A stretch of DNA of 64,000 nt from Corynebacterium jeddahense (lineage in GTDB: Bacteria > Actinomycetota > Actinomycetes > Mycobacteriales > Mycobacteriaceae). Shown in pieces: positions 9,057-18,327 of this stretch (the stretch's first letter is position 1; each line of letters starts with the position of its first letter). Below the pieces are notes generated by a model. It saw only the letters and a list, made by a program, of their open reading frames with translations, did no database searches and was not told the DNA's origin. Location of the stretch: assembly GCF_028609865.1 (NCBI RefSeq), contig NZ_CP063194.1, forward strand, positions 1,736,001 to 1,800,000, read 5' to 3'. A program made the translations under genes and the position numbers.

Positions 9057-10074
9057 AGCGCACGGCGCCCTGGATCGGCATAGAGTTCAGGGGCACGACC
9101 TGGATCGGGATGCCGTAGTCCGAGGAGTGGACCACCATGCCGTCGCCGATGTACATGCCCACGTGCGTCACGCCCGGGTAGTAGCCGATGATGTCGCCAG
9201 GCTGCAGCGCGTCGAGCGGGACCGGCGTGCCGCCGGCGAGCTGCGCCTGCGACGTGCGCGGGATGCCGATGCCGTTCTGCGCGTACGCCCAGACCATGAG
9301 GCCGGAGCAGTCGAACGCGTCGGGGCCGGCGGCGCCCCAGCCGTACGGCTTGCCCAGCTCCGCAAGCGCGGCCGCGGCCACACCGGAGACCGCGCCCGGC
9401 AGCGCGGCCGCGTCAACCGGGTTGTCCTTCGTGACCCAGCGCTGGCGGTCCGCCTCGTTGAGGTTGTCCACGCGCGTCTCGATGTCCTTCACGCGCTTGT
9501 CCAGATCCGCGCGCTCCTTCTCCAGTTTCTTGCGCTGGGATTCGAGCTCGTTGCGCGAGTGCTGCGCCTCCGCCACGGCGATGTTCGCCTCGGTCGCCTT
9601 GTCCGCGGCCTGGCGATTGGCCACCTCGAGCTCGTCGAGCGCCCGCTGGGAGTTGCGGGTGAGCGAGGCGAGGTACGCCGAGCGGTCGATCGCCTCTTGC
9701 GGGTTGCCGGAGTCCAGTGTCGACATGAGCGTCTCGGACTTCGGGATGCGGTAGCGCGACTGCGCGATGTCCCCGACGTTCTTGCGCTGCTCCTGGCTCA
9801 CGCCCTGCAGCGAGGCGAGCTCGGCCTTCGCGTCCTTCGCGCGGCGGTTCGCGTCGTCAACCTTCTTCTCGGACGCCGCGATCTTGTCCTCCAGGCCCTT
9901 GATCTCCTCCGCCTTCGCGGTGGCCTCGTGGGAGATGGAATCCATCTCGTCGATCAACTTGTCCACGTCGTCCGCGCGCGCTGGGGCGGCGGCGCTGCCG
10001 AGCAAGACAATGCTGGCCGCAGCAGCGGCCGGCACACTGCGGTTACGGGAGGAACGGAGCGAGTGCTTACCCAC
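9052..10074 (-). CDS. Secreted NlpC/P60 peptidoglycan endopeptidase with N-terminal coiled coil
   Basis: 340 aa. A signal peptide (positively charged start, hydrophobic core, cleavage near APARA-DD at about residue 34) is followed by a long coiled-coil region (about 35-210) rich in Lys, Glu and Ala. The C-terminal NlpC/P60 domain carries the catalytic Cys (FDCSGLMVWAY) and His (THVGMYIGDG). Such enzymes cut D-Glu-meso-DAP cross-bridges during daughter-cell separation, and the coiled coil usually holds the enzyme inactive. The start is GTG 10074 with AGAGGTAG upstream; a TATAGT box on the minus strand (10118-10113) fits as -10. It overlaps pimB' by 5 nt. Confidence 0.92.
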   Translation of the reverse strand: MGKHSLRSSRNRSVPAAAAASIVLLGSAAAPARADDVDKLIDEMDSISHEATAKAEEIKGLEDKIAASEKKVDDANRRAKDAKAELASLQGVSQEQRKNVGDIAQSRYRIPKSETLMSTLDSGNPQEAIDRSAYLASLTRNSQRALDELEVANRQAADKATEANIAVAEAQHSRNELESQRKKLEKERADLDKRVKDIETRVDNLNEADRQRWVTKDNPVDAAALPGAVSGVAAAALAELGKPYGWGAAGPDAFDCSGLMVWAYAQNGIGIPRTSQAQLAGGTPVPLDALQPGDIIGYYPGVTHVGMYIGDGMVVHSSDYGIPIQVVPLNSMPIQGAVRY

Positions 10075-10112
10075 GAGAACTACCTCTTCGCCTGGGTGAT
10101 GAGAACGAACAA

Positions 10113-10118
10113 ACTATA
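10113..10118 (-). promoter_or_regulatory. Candidate -10 box (TATAGT) for the coiled-coil NlpC/P60 gene
   Basis: TATAGT on the minus strand, preceded by GACCGGC, lies about 39 nt from the GTG and leaves room for a short leader with the AGAGGTAG ribosome site. Confidence 0.45.
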
Positions 10119-10199
10119 GCCGGTCAGGCCCCTCCCGCCAAGCAAAAAATACCGCCTCGAGCGAAGACGTGACAGGTGTGATTCAAGGGGCTGAACGTG

Positions 10200-10240
10200 A
10201 AGAAAGCCCCGGCCCGCACGAAGGCGGAACCGGGGTTCGG
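10200..10240 (-). terminator. Intrinsic terminator after the second NlpC/P60 gene
   Basis: Read on the minus strand: CCCCGG (10236-10231) pairs with CCGGGGC (10213-10207), followed by TTTC. It separates the two adjacent NlpC/P60 genes. Confidence 0.75.
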
Positions 10241-10270
10241 ATGCGGCGGGAGCGCCGCGGGCGGCGACGC

Positions 10271-11026
10271 TTAGAAGCGCACCACAGAGTAGATCGGCAT
10301 CATGTACATGTCGCGGTAACCCACCGGGATGCCGGAGTTCAGCGCGTCGATAATCTGGCCGTTGCCGGCGTAGATGGCAACGTGGGACGCTCCGCTGTAG
10401 TACACGACGATGTCGCCCGGCTGGATGTCGCTCAGCGCGACCTGCTGGCCGGCGGAGGCCTGCGCCTGGGAGGTGCGCGGGATGGACTTGCCAACCTGCG
10501 AGTAGACCCAGGAGGTGAAGCCGGAGCAGTCGAAAGCGTCCGGGCCGGCGGCGCCGTAGACGTACGGGGAGCCGATCTTCGACTGGGCGATGGACACGAT
10601 GCGCTCGCCGACGGACGGCTGCGGGGCCGGAGCCGAGGCCGGTGCGGCGACCGGGGCTGCGTAGGTCTGGGCGACCTGCGCCGGCTGGGCCGGAAGCACC
10701 TGGCGTTCGACGTTGGCGATGAAATCGCTGAAGCCCGGCACGCTGTTCACGCCCGGCAGCGCCTTCACGGAGTTGATCGCGTTGCGGATGTCACCCTCGG
10801 CGGAAACGCCGGAGAGCGACGGGATCCAGGCGTCGATGCCCGGGATCGCGGCGATGCCCGGCACGTTCTCAATGCCCGGAACCTGGACGGTGACGGGGGT
10901 GTTGGGCACACGGACCTCGGCGGCGGAGGCGGCGGCCGGCGCGATGAGCGCAGCGCCTGCTGCGAGAGCGGTGGTGGCCGCTGCTGCGCGGGCTGCGGTG
11001 TTGGTCTGGCGACGGTGCTTTGCCAC
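10271..11026 (-). CDS. Secreted NlpC/P60 peptidoglycan hydrolase under riboswitch control
   Basis: 251 aa when started at GTG 11026 (VAKHRRQTN), which has GGAGAAAC upstream and matches the VGKHSLRSS start of the neighbouring paralogue; ATG 11041 in the same frame would begin inside the riboswitch end. A signal peptide with cleavage near PAAASA-AE is followed by a Val/Pro/Ile-rich segment with PGI repeats, an Ala/Pro linker and the NlpC/P60 domain with FDCSGFTSWVY (Cys) and SHVAIYAGNG (His). It lacks the coiled coil of its neighbour. The upstream c-di-AMP riboswitch places wall hydrolysis under osmotic or turgor signalling, as in other actinobacteria. Confidence 0.9.
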   Translation of the reverse strand: MAKHRRQTNTAARAAAATTALAAGAALIAPAAASAAEVRVPNTPVTVQVPGIENVPGIAAIPGIDAWIPSLSGVSAEGDIRNAINSVKALPGVNSVPGFSDFIANVERQVLPAQPAQVAQTYAAPVAAPASAPAPQPSVGERIVSIAQSKIGSPYVYGAAGPDAFDCSGFTSWVYSQVGKSIPRTSQAQASAGQQVALSDIQPGDIVVYYSGASHVAIYAGNGQIIDALNSGIPVGYRDMYMMPIYSVVRF

Positions 11027-11041
11027 TGTACGTTTCTCCAT

Positions 11042-11185
11042 ATCTTCTCTTCGCCAACCGGGTTAGCTGTCGGGCGGGGTGTTGAGAATGAGCCCTGGGC
11101 CGGTTCGGCCCGGCGCCCCACGGGGAACGGAAGTTCCCACTGTGGTTCCCCGGTCCCCTGTCCGCGCCGTCCGCGGGGTGCGGGC
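11042..11185 (-). ncRNA. ydaO/yuaA-type c-di-AMP riboswitch
   Basis: On the minus strand the leader of the NlpC/P60 gene contains the hallmark blocks of this class in order: GGGGACCGGGGAACC (about 11157-11143), GTGGGGCG (about 11121) and the very conserved 3' block CCCGACAGCTAACCCGGT with GGCGAAGAGAAG just before the start region. The class is typical upstream of actinobacterial cell-wall hydrolases and usually turns expression off when c-di-AMP binds. The exact 5' boundary is estimated. The 3' stem abuts the ribosome binding site, so translational control is possible; I see no separate terminator in the leader. Confidence 0.85.
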
Positions 11186-11477
11186 GGGCCTGAGGGTTAC
11201 GGCTATATGTTCTTTTCGGACCATGCTGCCAACGGCTGTTGTCGCAATGTCTCGATCAGGTTACGAAACGGCAACGGCCGTGTCCATTCGCCACTCCGTT
11301 ACAGATCCGTTATCAACAACATCCGGGGCGCCGGGGCGGGGCTGGCGTGGCGCGGCCGGAGGGTCGTCGATACACAAAAGCTCACCTACTATGGGTGTCT
11401 ACCTGCATGTTTACGTCAACTCAGGCCGCAATGTGCGTGCGCCGCAAACCTCTACATAACCCTAAGATAACAGTCTG

Positions 11478-11493
11478 TGTGACCTTCGACACA
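11478..11493. promoter_or_regulatory. GlxR/CRP-like palindrome
   Basis: TGTGACCTTCGACACA matches the TGTGA-N6-TCACA consensus of corynebacterial GlxR at 9 of 10 core positions. It lies in the 550-bp gap between qcrB and the riboswitch-controlled NlpC/P60 gene, about 300 bp upstream of the leader. The rest of this gap (11186-11477) shows no ORF I trust. Confidence 0.4.
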
Positions 11494-11514
11494 TGCCTAA
11501 GTTCACCGAGTTGT

Positions 11515-11555
11515 GACAAAAGGAAACGCCCCATCCCGCAAGCGGAATGGGGCGC
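11515..11555 (-). terminator. Intrinsic terminator of the ctaE-qcrCAB operon
   Basis: Minus strand: a stem of 12 pairs with one mismatch (11553-11542 with 11539-11528, core GCCCCAT) and a 2-nt turn, followed by GTTTCCTTTTG. It lies 22 nt after the qcrB stop. Confidence 0.85.
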
Positions 11556-11576
11556 GGTTACGACCGCAGTGGGCGC

Positions 11577-13208
11577 CTACTCGGCGCTGGTGTGCGTCGC
11601 GTCGCGGTCGGAGCGGTCCTTCGTGGCCTCGAGCGCGCGCAGCGTCTCGACGGCCTCGTGGTGGTTCTGCTCCTCCATGTCGCGGACGCGCTCGGTGACG
11701 CCGAGCTCTGCCGGGGCGAACTTGCCCACCGTCTCGGAGTCGGCGAAGCCGAGCTGGTTCATCTGCTTCGGCACGCGGGCGCCGGCGTACTCGAGCGGCT
11801 GCGGGTGGCCGTCCGCGTCCACCGGGCCGAGCGGCTGGTGGATCTCCACAAACGCGCCGTTCGGCAGGCGCTTGATGATGCCGGTCTCGATGCCGTGCTC
11901 GAGCACCTCGCGGTCCGAGCGCTGCAGGCCGATACACAGGCGGTAGGTGATGAAGAACGCCAGCGGCGGCAAGACGATGAGGCCGATGCGGCCCACCCAG
12001 GTCATCGCGTTGAGCGAGATCTGGAAGAAGTGCGCGACGTGGTCGTTACCACCCGAGATAGTGAGCAGCAGGAAGAACGTCAGGCCCATGACGCCGATGC
12101 CGGTGCGTGCGGGCACGTCGCGCGGGCGCTGCAGCAGGTTGTGGTGGGCGTCATCGCCGGTGATCTTCTTCTCGATGAACGGGTAGGAGATCAGCAGGAT
12201 CACCATGACCAGACACAGCATGGCCACCCAGAACGCGCCCGGGATGGTGTAGTGGCCCAGGTAGAGCTCCCACGCCGGCATGACACGAGCGGCGCCGTCG
12301 GTCCAGAGCATGTACACGTCAGGCTGCGAACCGGCGGAGACCTGCGACGGGTTGTACGGGCCGAGGTTCCAGATGGAGTTGATCGAGGTGAGGCCGGCCA
12401 TCGCAGAGAGTACTGCGAAGACGACCATCATGTAGCCGATCGCCTCGGTGGCGAACACCGGGAGGATACGGACGCCGACAACGTTGTTCTCGGTGCGGCC
12501 CGGACCCGGAAACTGGGTGTGCTTCTGGAACCAGACCAGCGCGAGGTGCGCGGCGACCAGGGCGAGGATGATGCCCGGGACGATGAGCACGTGGAGGATG
12601 TAGAAGCGGTCCAGCATGAGGTCCGACGGGAAGTCGCCGCCGAAGATCGCCCAGTGCAGCCAGGTGCCGATGATCGGCAGGCCGAGGATGATCGCGGACA
12701 TGATGCGCAGGCCGACGCCGGAGAGCAGGTCGTCCGGCAGGGAGTAACCCATGAAGCCCTCGATCATGCCGAGCAGCACGAGGGTGACGCCGATGAGCCA
12801 GTTCGCCTCACGCGGGCGGCGGAACGCGCCGGTGAAGAACACGCGCATCATGTGGGCGAACATCGCCATCATGAACATCAGCGCAGCCCAGTGGTGCATC
12901 TGGCGGACAAAGAGGCCGCCGCGCACGTCGAAGGAGAGGTCGAGCGCCGAAGCGTAGGCGCGTGACATCTCGACACCGTTCAGCGGCAGGTACGCGCCGT
13001 CGTAGATCACCTTCGTGATGGACGGGTCGAAGAACAGCGCGAGGTAGCAACCGGTCAGTAGCAGGATGACGAAGCTGTAGAGCGCCATCTCGCCGAGCAT
13101 GAAGGACCAGTGGGTCGGGAAGACCTTGTTCAGCTGCGGGCGCAGCACGCCCGAGATCGTGTAGCGCGAATCAACATTTTCCGCGGCTTGTTTCATTTTG
13201 GTACTCAT
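11577..13208 (-). CDS. qcrB: Cytochrome bc1 complex, cytochrome b subunit
   Basis: 543 aa, the length expected for actinobacterial QcrB, with an N-terminal four-helix cytochrome b part and a long C-terminal extension. Haem b ligands are expected in [21 protein letters not shown] and [21 protein letters not shown], and the Qo-site PPVW/PEWY region appears as [15 protein letters not shown], which is the usual actinobacterial variant. It oxidises menaquinol within the bcc-aa3 supercomplex. ATG 13208 overlaps the qcrA stop (TAATG). The last about 100 residues are charged and cytoplasmic. Confidence 0.95.
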   Translation of the reverse strand: MSTKMKQAAENVDSRYTISGVLRPQLNKVFPTHWSFMLGEMALYSFVILLLTGCYLALFFDPSITKVIYDGAYLPLNGVEMSRAYASALDLSFDVRGGLFVRQMHHWAALMFMMAMFAHMMRVFFTGAFRRPREANWLIGVTLVLLGMIEGFMGYSLPDDLLSGVGLRIMSAIILGLPIIGTWLHWAIFGGDFPSDLMLDRFYILHVLIVPGIILALVAAHLALVWFQKHTQFPGPGRTENNVVGVRILPVFATEAIGYMMVVFAVLSAMAGLTSINSIWNLGPYNPSQVSAGSQPDVYMLWTDGAARVMPAWELYLGHYTIPGAFWVAMLCLVMVILLISYPFIEKKITGDDAHHNLLQRPRDVPARTGIGVMGLTFFLLLTISGGNDHVAHFFQISLNAMTWVGRIGLIVLPPLAFFITYRLCIGLQRSDREVLEHGIETGIIKRLPNGAFVEIHQPLGPVDADGHPQPLEYAGARVPKQMNQLGFADSETVGKFAPAELGVTERVRDMEEQNHHEAVETLRALEATKDRSDRDATHTSAE

Positions 13209-14428
13209 TAGGACTGACGCTCCCAGAAGGCCGGGCCGACGGGCTCAACAAAGTTCCCGTTGGCGATGAGGTAACCGTCTTCGTCAACAGTCACAGGCAG
13301 CTGCGGCAGCGCGCGGGCGGCCGGTCCGAAGATCGGCTTGCCATGCTGCAAGGCATCGAACTGCGACTGGTGGCACGGGCACAGGATGCGGTTGGTCTGG
13401 GCCTCGTACAGCGAGGTCGGGCAACCAATGTGCGTGCAGATCTTGGAGTAGGCGTAGTAGTCGCCGTAGTGGAAGTTCTCCTGCCCCTCGCGCTCCACCA
13501 CGCGCTTCGCGTCCTGCGAGCGCAGGCGGATGAGCATGACGGGGTTGCGGGGGCCGTGGATGGAGTGCATGTGGTGCTCGTAGACGTCGCGGGCCGGATC
13601 GTAATCCTCGCCGTCGTTCACGTCCTCCGGGTAGAGCGGGAACACCGTCTCCATCGCGGCGGCCGCGAGATCCTCCGGGCGCATGCGCACGAGGCGGGAC
13701 ACGCCGGCGGTGCTGTAGTGCGAGCCGACCTCACCCTCGTGCAGCTCGGCGATCGCGCCGGTGTCGCGGCCGAGGTAGACCTTCACGCCCTTGTCCTGGA
13801 TGGTCCAGCCGTGGGTCCACAGGGTGCCATCGCCGTGGTAGTCCAGCTCGTGGCGGACCTTCCACGGGTTCTTGATCAAGCCGCCGAGCGGGGCGATGAC
13901 CATGAGGCCGGCGAGGACGCCCGCAGTGCCCAACAGACCCTGCAGTGCTTTACGACGACCAAGGGTCGACGTCTCCCAGGCGTCGTTGAGCAGCGCGGTC
14001 GTCGTGCGGCGGTCCAGCTCGCTCGACGGACCGTCGTGGCGGCGCTGCACCGCGATCTCCTCCGGCACGAACTTCTTCACGTACTGGATGATGGAGACGC
14101 CGAGCGCGCAGAACGCGAGGCCGGCCGTGAGGCCAAGCAGCGGGGTGTACAGGGTGTACGTCCACAGACCGTCGTCGCCGTGGAACTTCGGCTCCCACGG
14201 CCAGAACAGGTACACGCCGATGAAGGCGAGCGCGCTGAGCACCGAGATGGTGAGCCAGATCTTGATGCCGCGCTCCGCAGACTTCTCGCGCGGGTCACCC
14301 TCGACCGGGAAGCGCTCCTTGCGGTAGGCGACCGTGACGTCGTCGAGCTCGGTGCCGAGTGCGGCGAGCTCCGCGTTGTTCATGCGGTCGAGCTCTTCGA
14401 CGCTGTAATTCTTCTTCACTTCACTCAT
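13208..14428 (-). CDS. qcrA: Cytochrome bc1 complex, Rieske iron-sulfur subunit
   Basis: 406 aa, close to C. glutamicum QcrA. Three N-terminal membrane helices (about residues 54-75, 90-115 and 160-182) precede the Rieske domain, where the 2Fe-2S ligands are clear as [11 protein letters not shown] and [10 protein letters not shown] chose ATG 14428 ([13 protein letters not shown]), which overlaps the qcrC stop as ATGA; an upstream ATG at 14485 lies inside qcrC. It passes electrons from menaquinol to the dihaem cytochrome QcrC. Confidence 0.95.
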   Translation of the reverse strand: MSEVKKNYSVEELDRMNNAELAALGTELDDVTVAYRKERFPVEGDPREKSAERGIKIWLTISVLSALAFIGVYLFWPWEPKFHGDDGLWTYTLYTPLLGLTAGLAFCALGVSIIQYVKKFVPEEIAVQRRHDGPSSELDRRTTTALLNDAWETSTLGRRKALQGLLGTAGVLAGLMVIAPLGGLIKNPWKVRHELDYHGDGTLWTHGWTIQDKGVKVYLGRDTGAIAELHEGEVGSHYSTAGVSRLVRMRPEDLAAAAMETVFPLYPEDVNDGEDYDPARDVYEHHMHSIHGPRNPVMLIRLRSQDAKRVVEREGQENFHYGDYYAYSKICTHIGCPTSLYEAQTNRILCPCHQSQFDALQHGKPIFGPAARALPQLPVTVDEDGYLIANGNFVEPVGPAFWERQS

Positions 14429-15273
14429 GAGCGGGATCCAATCCACATAGCAGCGATCGCGACCAGGGTCACGCCGATCATCCACATCGCCATACCCTCA
14501 GACACCGGGCCAAGGCCACCGAGGCCCCAGCCGCCGGGCAGCGGGGTTTCCTTGGTGGACTTGATGTAGGCGATGATGTCCTTCTTCTCGTCAGCGCTGA
14601 GCTGGCGGTCGGAGAACTTCGGCATGTTCTGCGGGCCGGTGAGCATGGCCTGGTAGATCTCCTGCTCATTCGCAGGATCGAGCACCGGGGCGTACTTACC
14701 GGACGAGAGCGCGCCGCCACGGCCGGTGAAGTTGTGGCAGGACGCGCAGTTGAGGCGGAACAGCTCGCCGCCGCGGGCGACGTCGGCCGCCTGGATGTTG
14801 CCGTCGTAGTTCTTGCCGCGCAGCTCCTCCATCGCGAGGGAGCCGTCCTTGTTGTACACGAGCTCCGGGCCGCCGCCGTTCGCCGCGACGTACGCGGCGA
14901 GGGCGAGGGCCTGGTTCTCGGTGTAGCGCGGGCGCTTGCGCTCGGCCTGCGCGTCATTGGACATCATGGGCATGCGGCCGGAGTTGACCTGGAAGTACAC
15001 GGCGCCCTCGCCGGTACCGATAAGCGACGGACCGCGGTCCTTCACGCCCTGCAGGTTCGCGCCGTGGCACGTGATGCAGGCGACGTCGTAGATGTCCTTG
15101 CCCTCCTGGATGAGCGCCTGGTCATCACGCGCCGCCGTAGCCACCTGCGCGTTCGGGGTCAGCGCGGAGGCGAGCAGGCCCGCCCCGGTCAACCCCAGCG
15201 TCAGGGCGGCGGCGCCAGCGACGGTGCGCTGCGTCTTGCGTCCCTGGCGCTTCTTCTTGGGTGAGTTATTCAT
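14425..15273 (-). CDS. qcrC: Cytochrome bc1 complex, dihaem cytochrome cc subunit
   Basis: 282 aa with two CXXCH haem c sites, CITCH and CASCH, each followed by a methionine-containing segment (GRMPMMSND and GPQNMPKF). An N-terminal signal anchor and a C-terminal helix ([19 protein letters not shown]) hold it in the membrane. In actinobacteria this subunit replaces soluble cytochrome c and hands electrons directly to CtaC of the aa3 oxidase. It is the second gene of ctaE-qcrC-qcrA-qcrB. Confidence 0.96.
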   Translation of the reverse strand: MNNSPKKKRQGRKTQRTVAGAAALTLGLTGAGLLASALTPNAQVATAARDDQALIQEGKDIYDVACITCHGANLQGVKDRGPSLIGTGEGAVYFQVNSGRMPMMSNDAQAERKRPRYTENQALALAAYVAANGGGPELVYNKDGSLAMEELRGKNYDGNIQAADVARGGELFRLNCASCHNFTGRGGALSSGKYAPVLDPANEQEIYQAMLTGPQNMPKFSDRQLSADEKKDIIAYIKSTKETPLPGGWGLGGLGPVSEGMAMWMIGVTLVAIAAMWIGSRS

Positions 15274-15309
15274 TGTGTTCCCTTAAACGACTTTTCAGAA
15301 TTTCCGCGT

Positions 15310-15326
15310 CCCGGGCGTAACCCGGG
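15310..15326 (-). other. Short hairpin between ctaE and qcrC
   Basis: CCCGGG-CGTAA... arms (15310-15315 and 15321-15326) form a compact stem in the 59-bp gap. There is no T-run after it on the minus strand, so it may stabilise or process the operon mRNA rather than end it. Confidence 0.4.
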
Positions 15327-15332
15327 GCCGAT

Positions 15333-15953
15333 CTACTGAACGAGGTAGATGGTGATGAACACGCCGATCCAAACAGCATCGACGAAGTGCCAGTAGTAGG
15401 ACACCGCCATCGCGGCGGTTGCCTGCGCCGGGGTGAACTTCGACTTGGCCACGCGCAGCAGCACGACGACGAAGGCGATGATGCCCGCGGTCACGTGCGC
15501 CATGTGGAAGCCGGTGATGATGTAGAACACCGAGCCGTAGACGCTCGCCTGCGGGGTCACGCCCTCGGACGCCATCGAGGTCCACTCGAAGGCCACGAGG
15601 CCGAGGAAGATCACGCCGAGGACGACGGTGACGGTGAACCACTTGCGCAGCCCGAAAACGTCACCCCGCTCAGCGGCGAACACACCGAACTGGGACGTGA
15701 ACGAAGAGGACACGAGGACGATGGTGATCACCAGGCCGAACACCACGTTGAGGTGCTCGGTCTGGTTGCCCCAGTCCCCTGCGGCCAGGCCGTTTGCGCG
15801 CGACGTGAAGTACATCGCGAACAAACCGGCGAAGAACATGAGCTCCTGGGCGAGGAACGCGATCGTGCCAACGCTGACCATGTTCGGACGGTTCAGCGCT
15901 GGGACACGATTCTGCGGTGTCGCCATATCTTGGTTTGTAATTGCGGTCGTCAC
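15333..15953 (-). CDS. ctaE: Cytochrome c oxidase subunit III
   Basis: 206 aa with five predicted membrane helices, as in actinobacterial CtaE. Conserved stretches include the N-terminal helix AFLAQELMFFAGLFAMYF and the C-terminal YYWHFVDAVWIGVFITIYLVQ. It is part of the aa3 oxidase but is transcribed with qcrCAB. The start is GTG 15953; GATAAT on the minus strand lies 7 nt upstream, so the mRNA may be leaderless. Confidence 0.95.
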   Translation of the reverse strand: MTTAITNQDMATPQNRVPALNRPNMVSVGTIAFLAQELMFFAGLFAMYFTSRANGLAAGDWGNQTEHLNVVFGLVITIVLVSSSFTSQFGVFAAERGDVFGLRKWFTVTVVLGVIFLGLVAFEWTSMASEGVTPQASVYGSVFYIITGFHMAHVTAGIIAFVVVLLRVAKSKFTPAQATAAMAVSYYWHFVDAVWIGVFITIYLVQ

Positions 15954-16310
15954 GCGTGTGATTATCCCCTATCTCCGCCTGATATTCATCTCACTCACCC
16001 CCGTAATTTTCCTGTGAGCACGGCCCGGAGCTGCGCCTTTTTGTAGACACGTTTGTTGCAAAAAGTTTTTTCGCTTCGCCGGGAACTTTTTCGCCCCGTT
16101 TTACGACGCCCAACGTTGCAGGTCATCGCGCCGACCGCTCCCCCGCCCCGGAAGCGGCGCCCGGAGCGGTTTGCGTATCGACGCCCTCCGGCGCGCCGCC
16201 GCCCGCCGCCCACAGTTCCCGCATGTGCCATATCTCACACCCGCCCGGCCCGCACCGCCGGCGTTCCCCCACGTCCCCAACTTTCGATTGACCCCCGGGG
16301 TTGCAGGCGC
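15954..16310. other. Intergenic region upstream of ctaE-qcrCAB
   Basis: Gap of about 360 bp between ctaE and the ctaF terminator. It holds the candidate ctaE promoter and T-rich runs near 16038-16095, unusual in this GC-rich window. I see no gene. One copy of the short interspersed motif (minus strand, near 16173-16193) lies here. Confidence 0.6.
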
Positions 16311-16352
16311 GAAAACACCCCCAGCCTGCGGGGCAGGTTGGGGGTGCGGGGC
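16311..16352 (-). terminator. Intrinsic terminator after ctaF
   Basis: Minus strand: CACCCCCAACCTGC pairs with GCAGGCTGGGGGTG around a CCCC loop, then GTTTTCG. It follows the ctaF stop by about 12 nt. Confidence 0.88.
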
Positions 16353-16363
16353 TGCGCGGGTGG

Positions 16364-16795
16364 CTAGTGCTTCTCGCGCGGGATGCCGTACTGCAGGTTG
16401 AGCTGCGCGGTGGTCCAGATGAGCATGACCGCGCCGAAGGCCAGCAGCCACAGCTGCCAGAAGGCGATGCCGAGGCCGAGGAAGCAGATGGACGCGGCCA
16501 TCGCGAACGGCCAGATCGAGCTCGGCGAGTAGAAGCCGAGGACGCCGGCGCCGTCTTCCATCTCGGCCTCCTCCCAGTCCTCCGGGACGATGTCCATGCG
16601 ACGCTCGGTGATGTTGAGGTAGCCGCCGAGCATGAAAGAGAAGGCTGCCGCGAGGGTCAGGCCGACCGCGCCGATCCACTCGACGCCGAACAGGTACGCG
16701 TCCTCACCGATCCAGTTGGTCGCAAGGATGTAGAACACTGCCATCAGTGCGAGGAAGGTGCCGATGGCGTAGAAAACTTTTGATCCGGTTCCCAT
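16364..16795 (-). CDS. ctaF: Cytochrome c oxidase subunit IV (actinobacterial type)
   Basis: 143 aa, the same length as C. glutamicum CtaF, with four membrane helices and the acidic segment MDIVPEDWEEAEMEDGAG between helices two and three. It is the small fourth subunit needed for aa3 oxidase assembly. It starts at ATG 16795, 18 nt after ctaC, and they form one operon. Confidence 0.95.
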   Translation of the reverse strand: MGTGSKVFYAIGTFLALMAVFYILATNWIGEDAYLFGVEWIGAVGLTLAAAFSFMLGGYLNITERRMDIVPEDWEEAEMEDGAGVLGFYSPSSIWPFAMAASICFLGLGIAFWQLWLLAFGAVMLIWTTAQLNLQYGIPREKH

Positions 16796-16813
16796 TGCTG
16801 CGTGCTCTCTTTC

Positions 16814-17908
16814 TTAGACGTTCGCGTTCGGGTCGACGGTGTTGTCGCCGTCGCGCGTCGCGTCGCGCTGGGTGACGAACGGGTGGGTGGTGGTGGCGTA
16901 CGGCTCCTCGCCGATGGAACGCAGCGCCTCGGAGTTCGGGGCCTCCGGGTGCTCGCGGCGGTACTCGATGTACTTCTCGAACTTGTCCGGGCTCACGGCG
17001 CGAACCTCGAAGTTCATCATGGAGTGGTAGGTACCGCACATCTCGGCGCAGCGGCCGACGAAGGCGCCTTCCTTCTCAATCTTCTCGATCTGGAAGTTGC
17101 GCTGCTGCTGGTTCGCCTCCGGGTGGGCGTACACGTCGCGCTTGAACAGGAACTCCGGCACCCAGAACGCGTGGTTCACGTCGCCGGACGCGAGGCGGAA
17201 CTCGATCGCCGTTTCAGTCGGGAGCACGAGCACCGGGATCTCCTCGGTGGAGCCGATCGTCTCAATCTTGTTGAAGTTGAGGTAGGACAGATCGCCCATC
17301 GAGGTGCCGTGGATCGGGTTCGCGTTGTGCATGTCCTGCGGGTCGTACTTCGTCTTCTCCGCCGCCGCCTGACGCTCGGAGTCGAGGCCGTCGTACGTCT
17401 TGCCGTCCGCGGTGAGCTCGCCGTCCACCTCGGCGTAGCCGAACTTCCAGTTCCACTGGTAGCCGGTGACGTCGACGGTGACCTTCGGATCCTTATCCAG
17501 GGCCGTCGTCCGTGTCTGCGCCTGCACGGTAAAGAAGAACAGGACCATGACGATGATGATCGGCAGGGCGGTCAGGCCCAGCTCCAGCGGCACGTTGTAC
17601 TGCAGCTGCTTCGGGAACTCGCCGTCGCCCTTCTTCACGCGGGCCTTGTGGTTCCATCGGACGATCGCCATGATGAACAGGCCCCACATGATGAAGCCGA
17701 TGATCCAGGCGGCCAACCAGACCCACACCCAGAAGTTGTACATCTGGGTGCCTTCCGGGGTCACCGGATCGGGCCAGCCCATGTCGAGGATGTTCGCGAG
17801 CCCTTCCGGCGGGGCGACGTCGCAGCCGGTCAGCGTGAGGCTGCCCAGCAGGAGTGCGCCCGCGACACCGGCCTTCCTGGCGAAACCGCGGTTTGCTTCC
17901 TTTTCCAC
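16814..17908 (-). CDS. ctaC: Cytochrome c oxidase subunit II, lipoprotein
   Basis: 364 aa from GTG 17908, which has AGGAAGG upstream; longer in-frame starts lack support. A lipoprotein signal with lipobox LTLTGC is followed by two membrane helices and the cupredoxin domain. The binuclear copper site is intact (CAEMCGTYHSMM), and the aromatic electron-entry motif is seen as GYQWNWKF. A charged insert of about 30 residues (DGLDSERQAAAEKTKYD) is typical of actinobacterial CtaC, which accepts electrons from QcrC. A minus-strand TATTCT (18008-18003) about 95 nt upstream is a candidate -10. Confidence 0.95.
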   Translation of the reverse strand: MEKEANRGFARKAGVAGALLLGSLTLTGCDVAPPEGLANILDMGWPDPVTPEGTQMYNFWVWVWLAAWIIGFIMWGLFIMAIVRWNHKARVKKGDGEFPKQLQYNVPLELGLTALPIIIVMVLFFFTVQAQTRTTALDKDPKVTVDVTGYQWNWKFGYAEVDGELTADGKTYDGLDSERQAAAEKTKYDPQDMHNANPIHGTSMGDLSYLNFNKIETIGSTEEIPVLVLPTETAIEFRLASGDVNHAFWVPEFLFKRDVYAHPEANQQQRNFQIEKIEKEGAFVGRCAEMCGTYHSMMNFEVRAVSPDKFEKYIEYRREHPEAPNSEALRSIGEEPYATTTHPFVTQRDATRDGDNTVDPNANV

Positions 17909-18327
17909 GTGTGTTGCCTTCCTGTCCACACTAAAACCACCGAATGCCCGTGCCGTACGCACGCCGTACGCAGAGCGCACTGGCAGAACATTCCTATGTG
18001 GCCAGAATAGTTCATGGGGCCGGGGCTGTCGGAATCTCGGCGGCGGGCGGGGGCGTTGCGGGCCGGAGGATCGTCGATACGCAATTGCTTTCGCCGGAAT
18101 AAGCCCCACGCTGCGGGTTAGCGGACCAGCGGCGCGCGCCCGCGGTGTGACCCGCGGCACGGTCGCCCGGTTTCATCCTTAAGTTGGCCCCCTTATGGGG
18201 CACGGCGAAAGTTGGGCGGATCCGAGCCGCGGCCGGTTCACCCGATTCGCGGCCCAAACCCTATTGTTGAGGGGACTCGTCGGCGCGCCCGAGCGCGGGT
18301 GCGCCTTATATATACGGAGAGGTTTGT
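17909..18327. other. Divergent regulatory region, ctaC and ltsA
   Basis: A gap of about 420 bp with no convincing gene. It contains a candidate ctaC -10 (TATTCT, minus strand, 18008-18003), a candidate ltsA -10 (TATTGT near 18263), the palindrome CCCCTTATGGGG near 18190, an AT-rich TTATATATAC just before the ltsA ribosome site, and one copy of the interspersed motif at 18061-18082. Confidence 0.5.
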
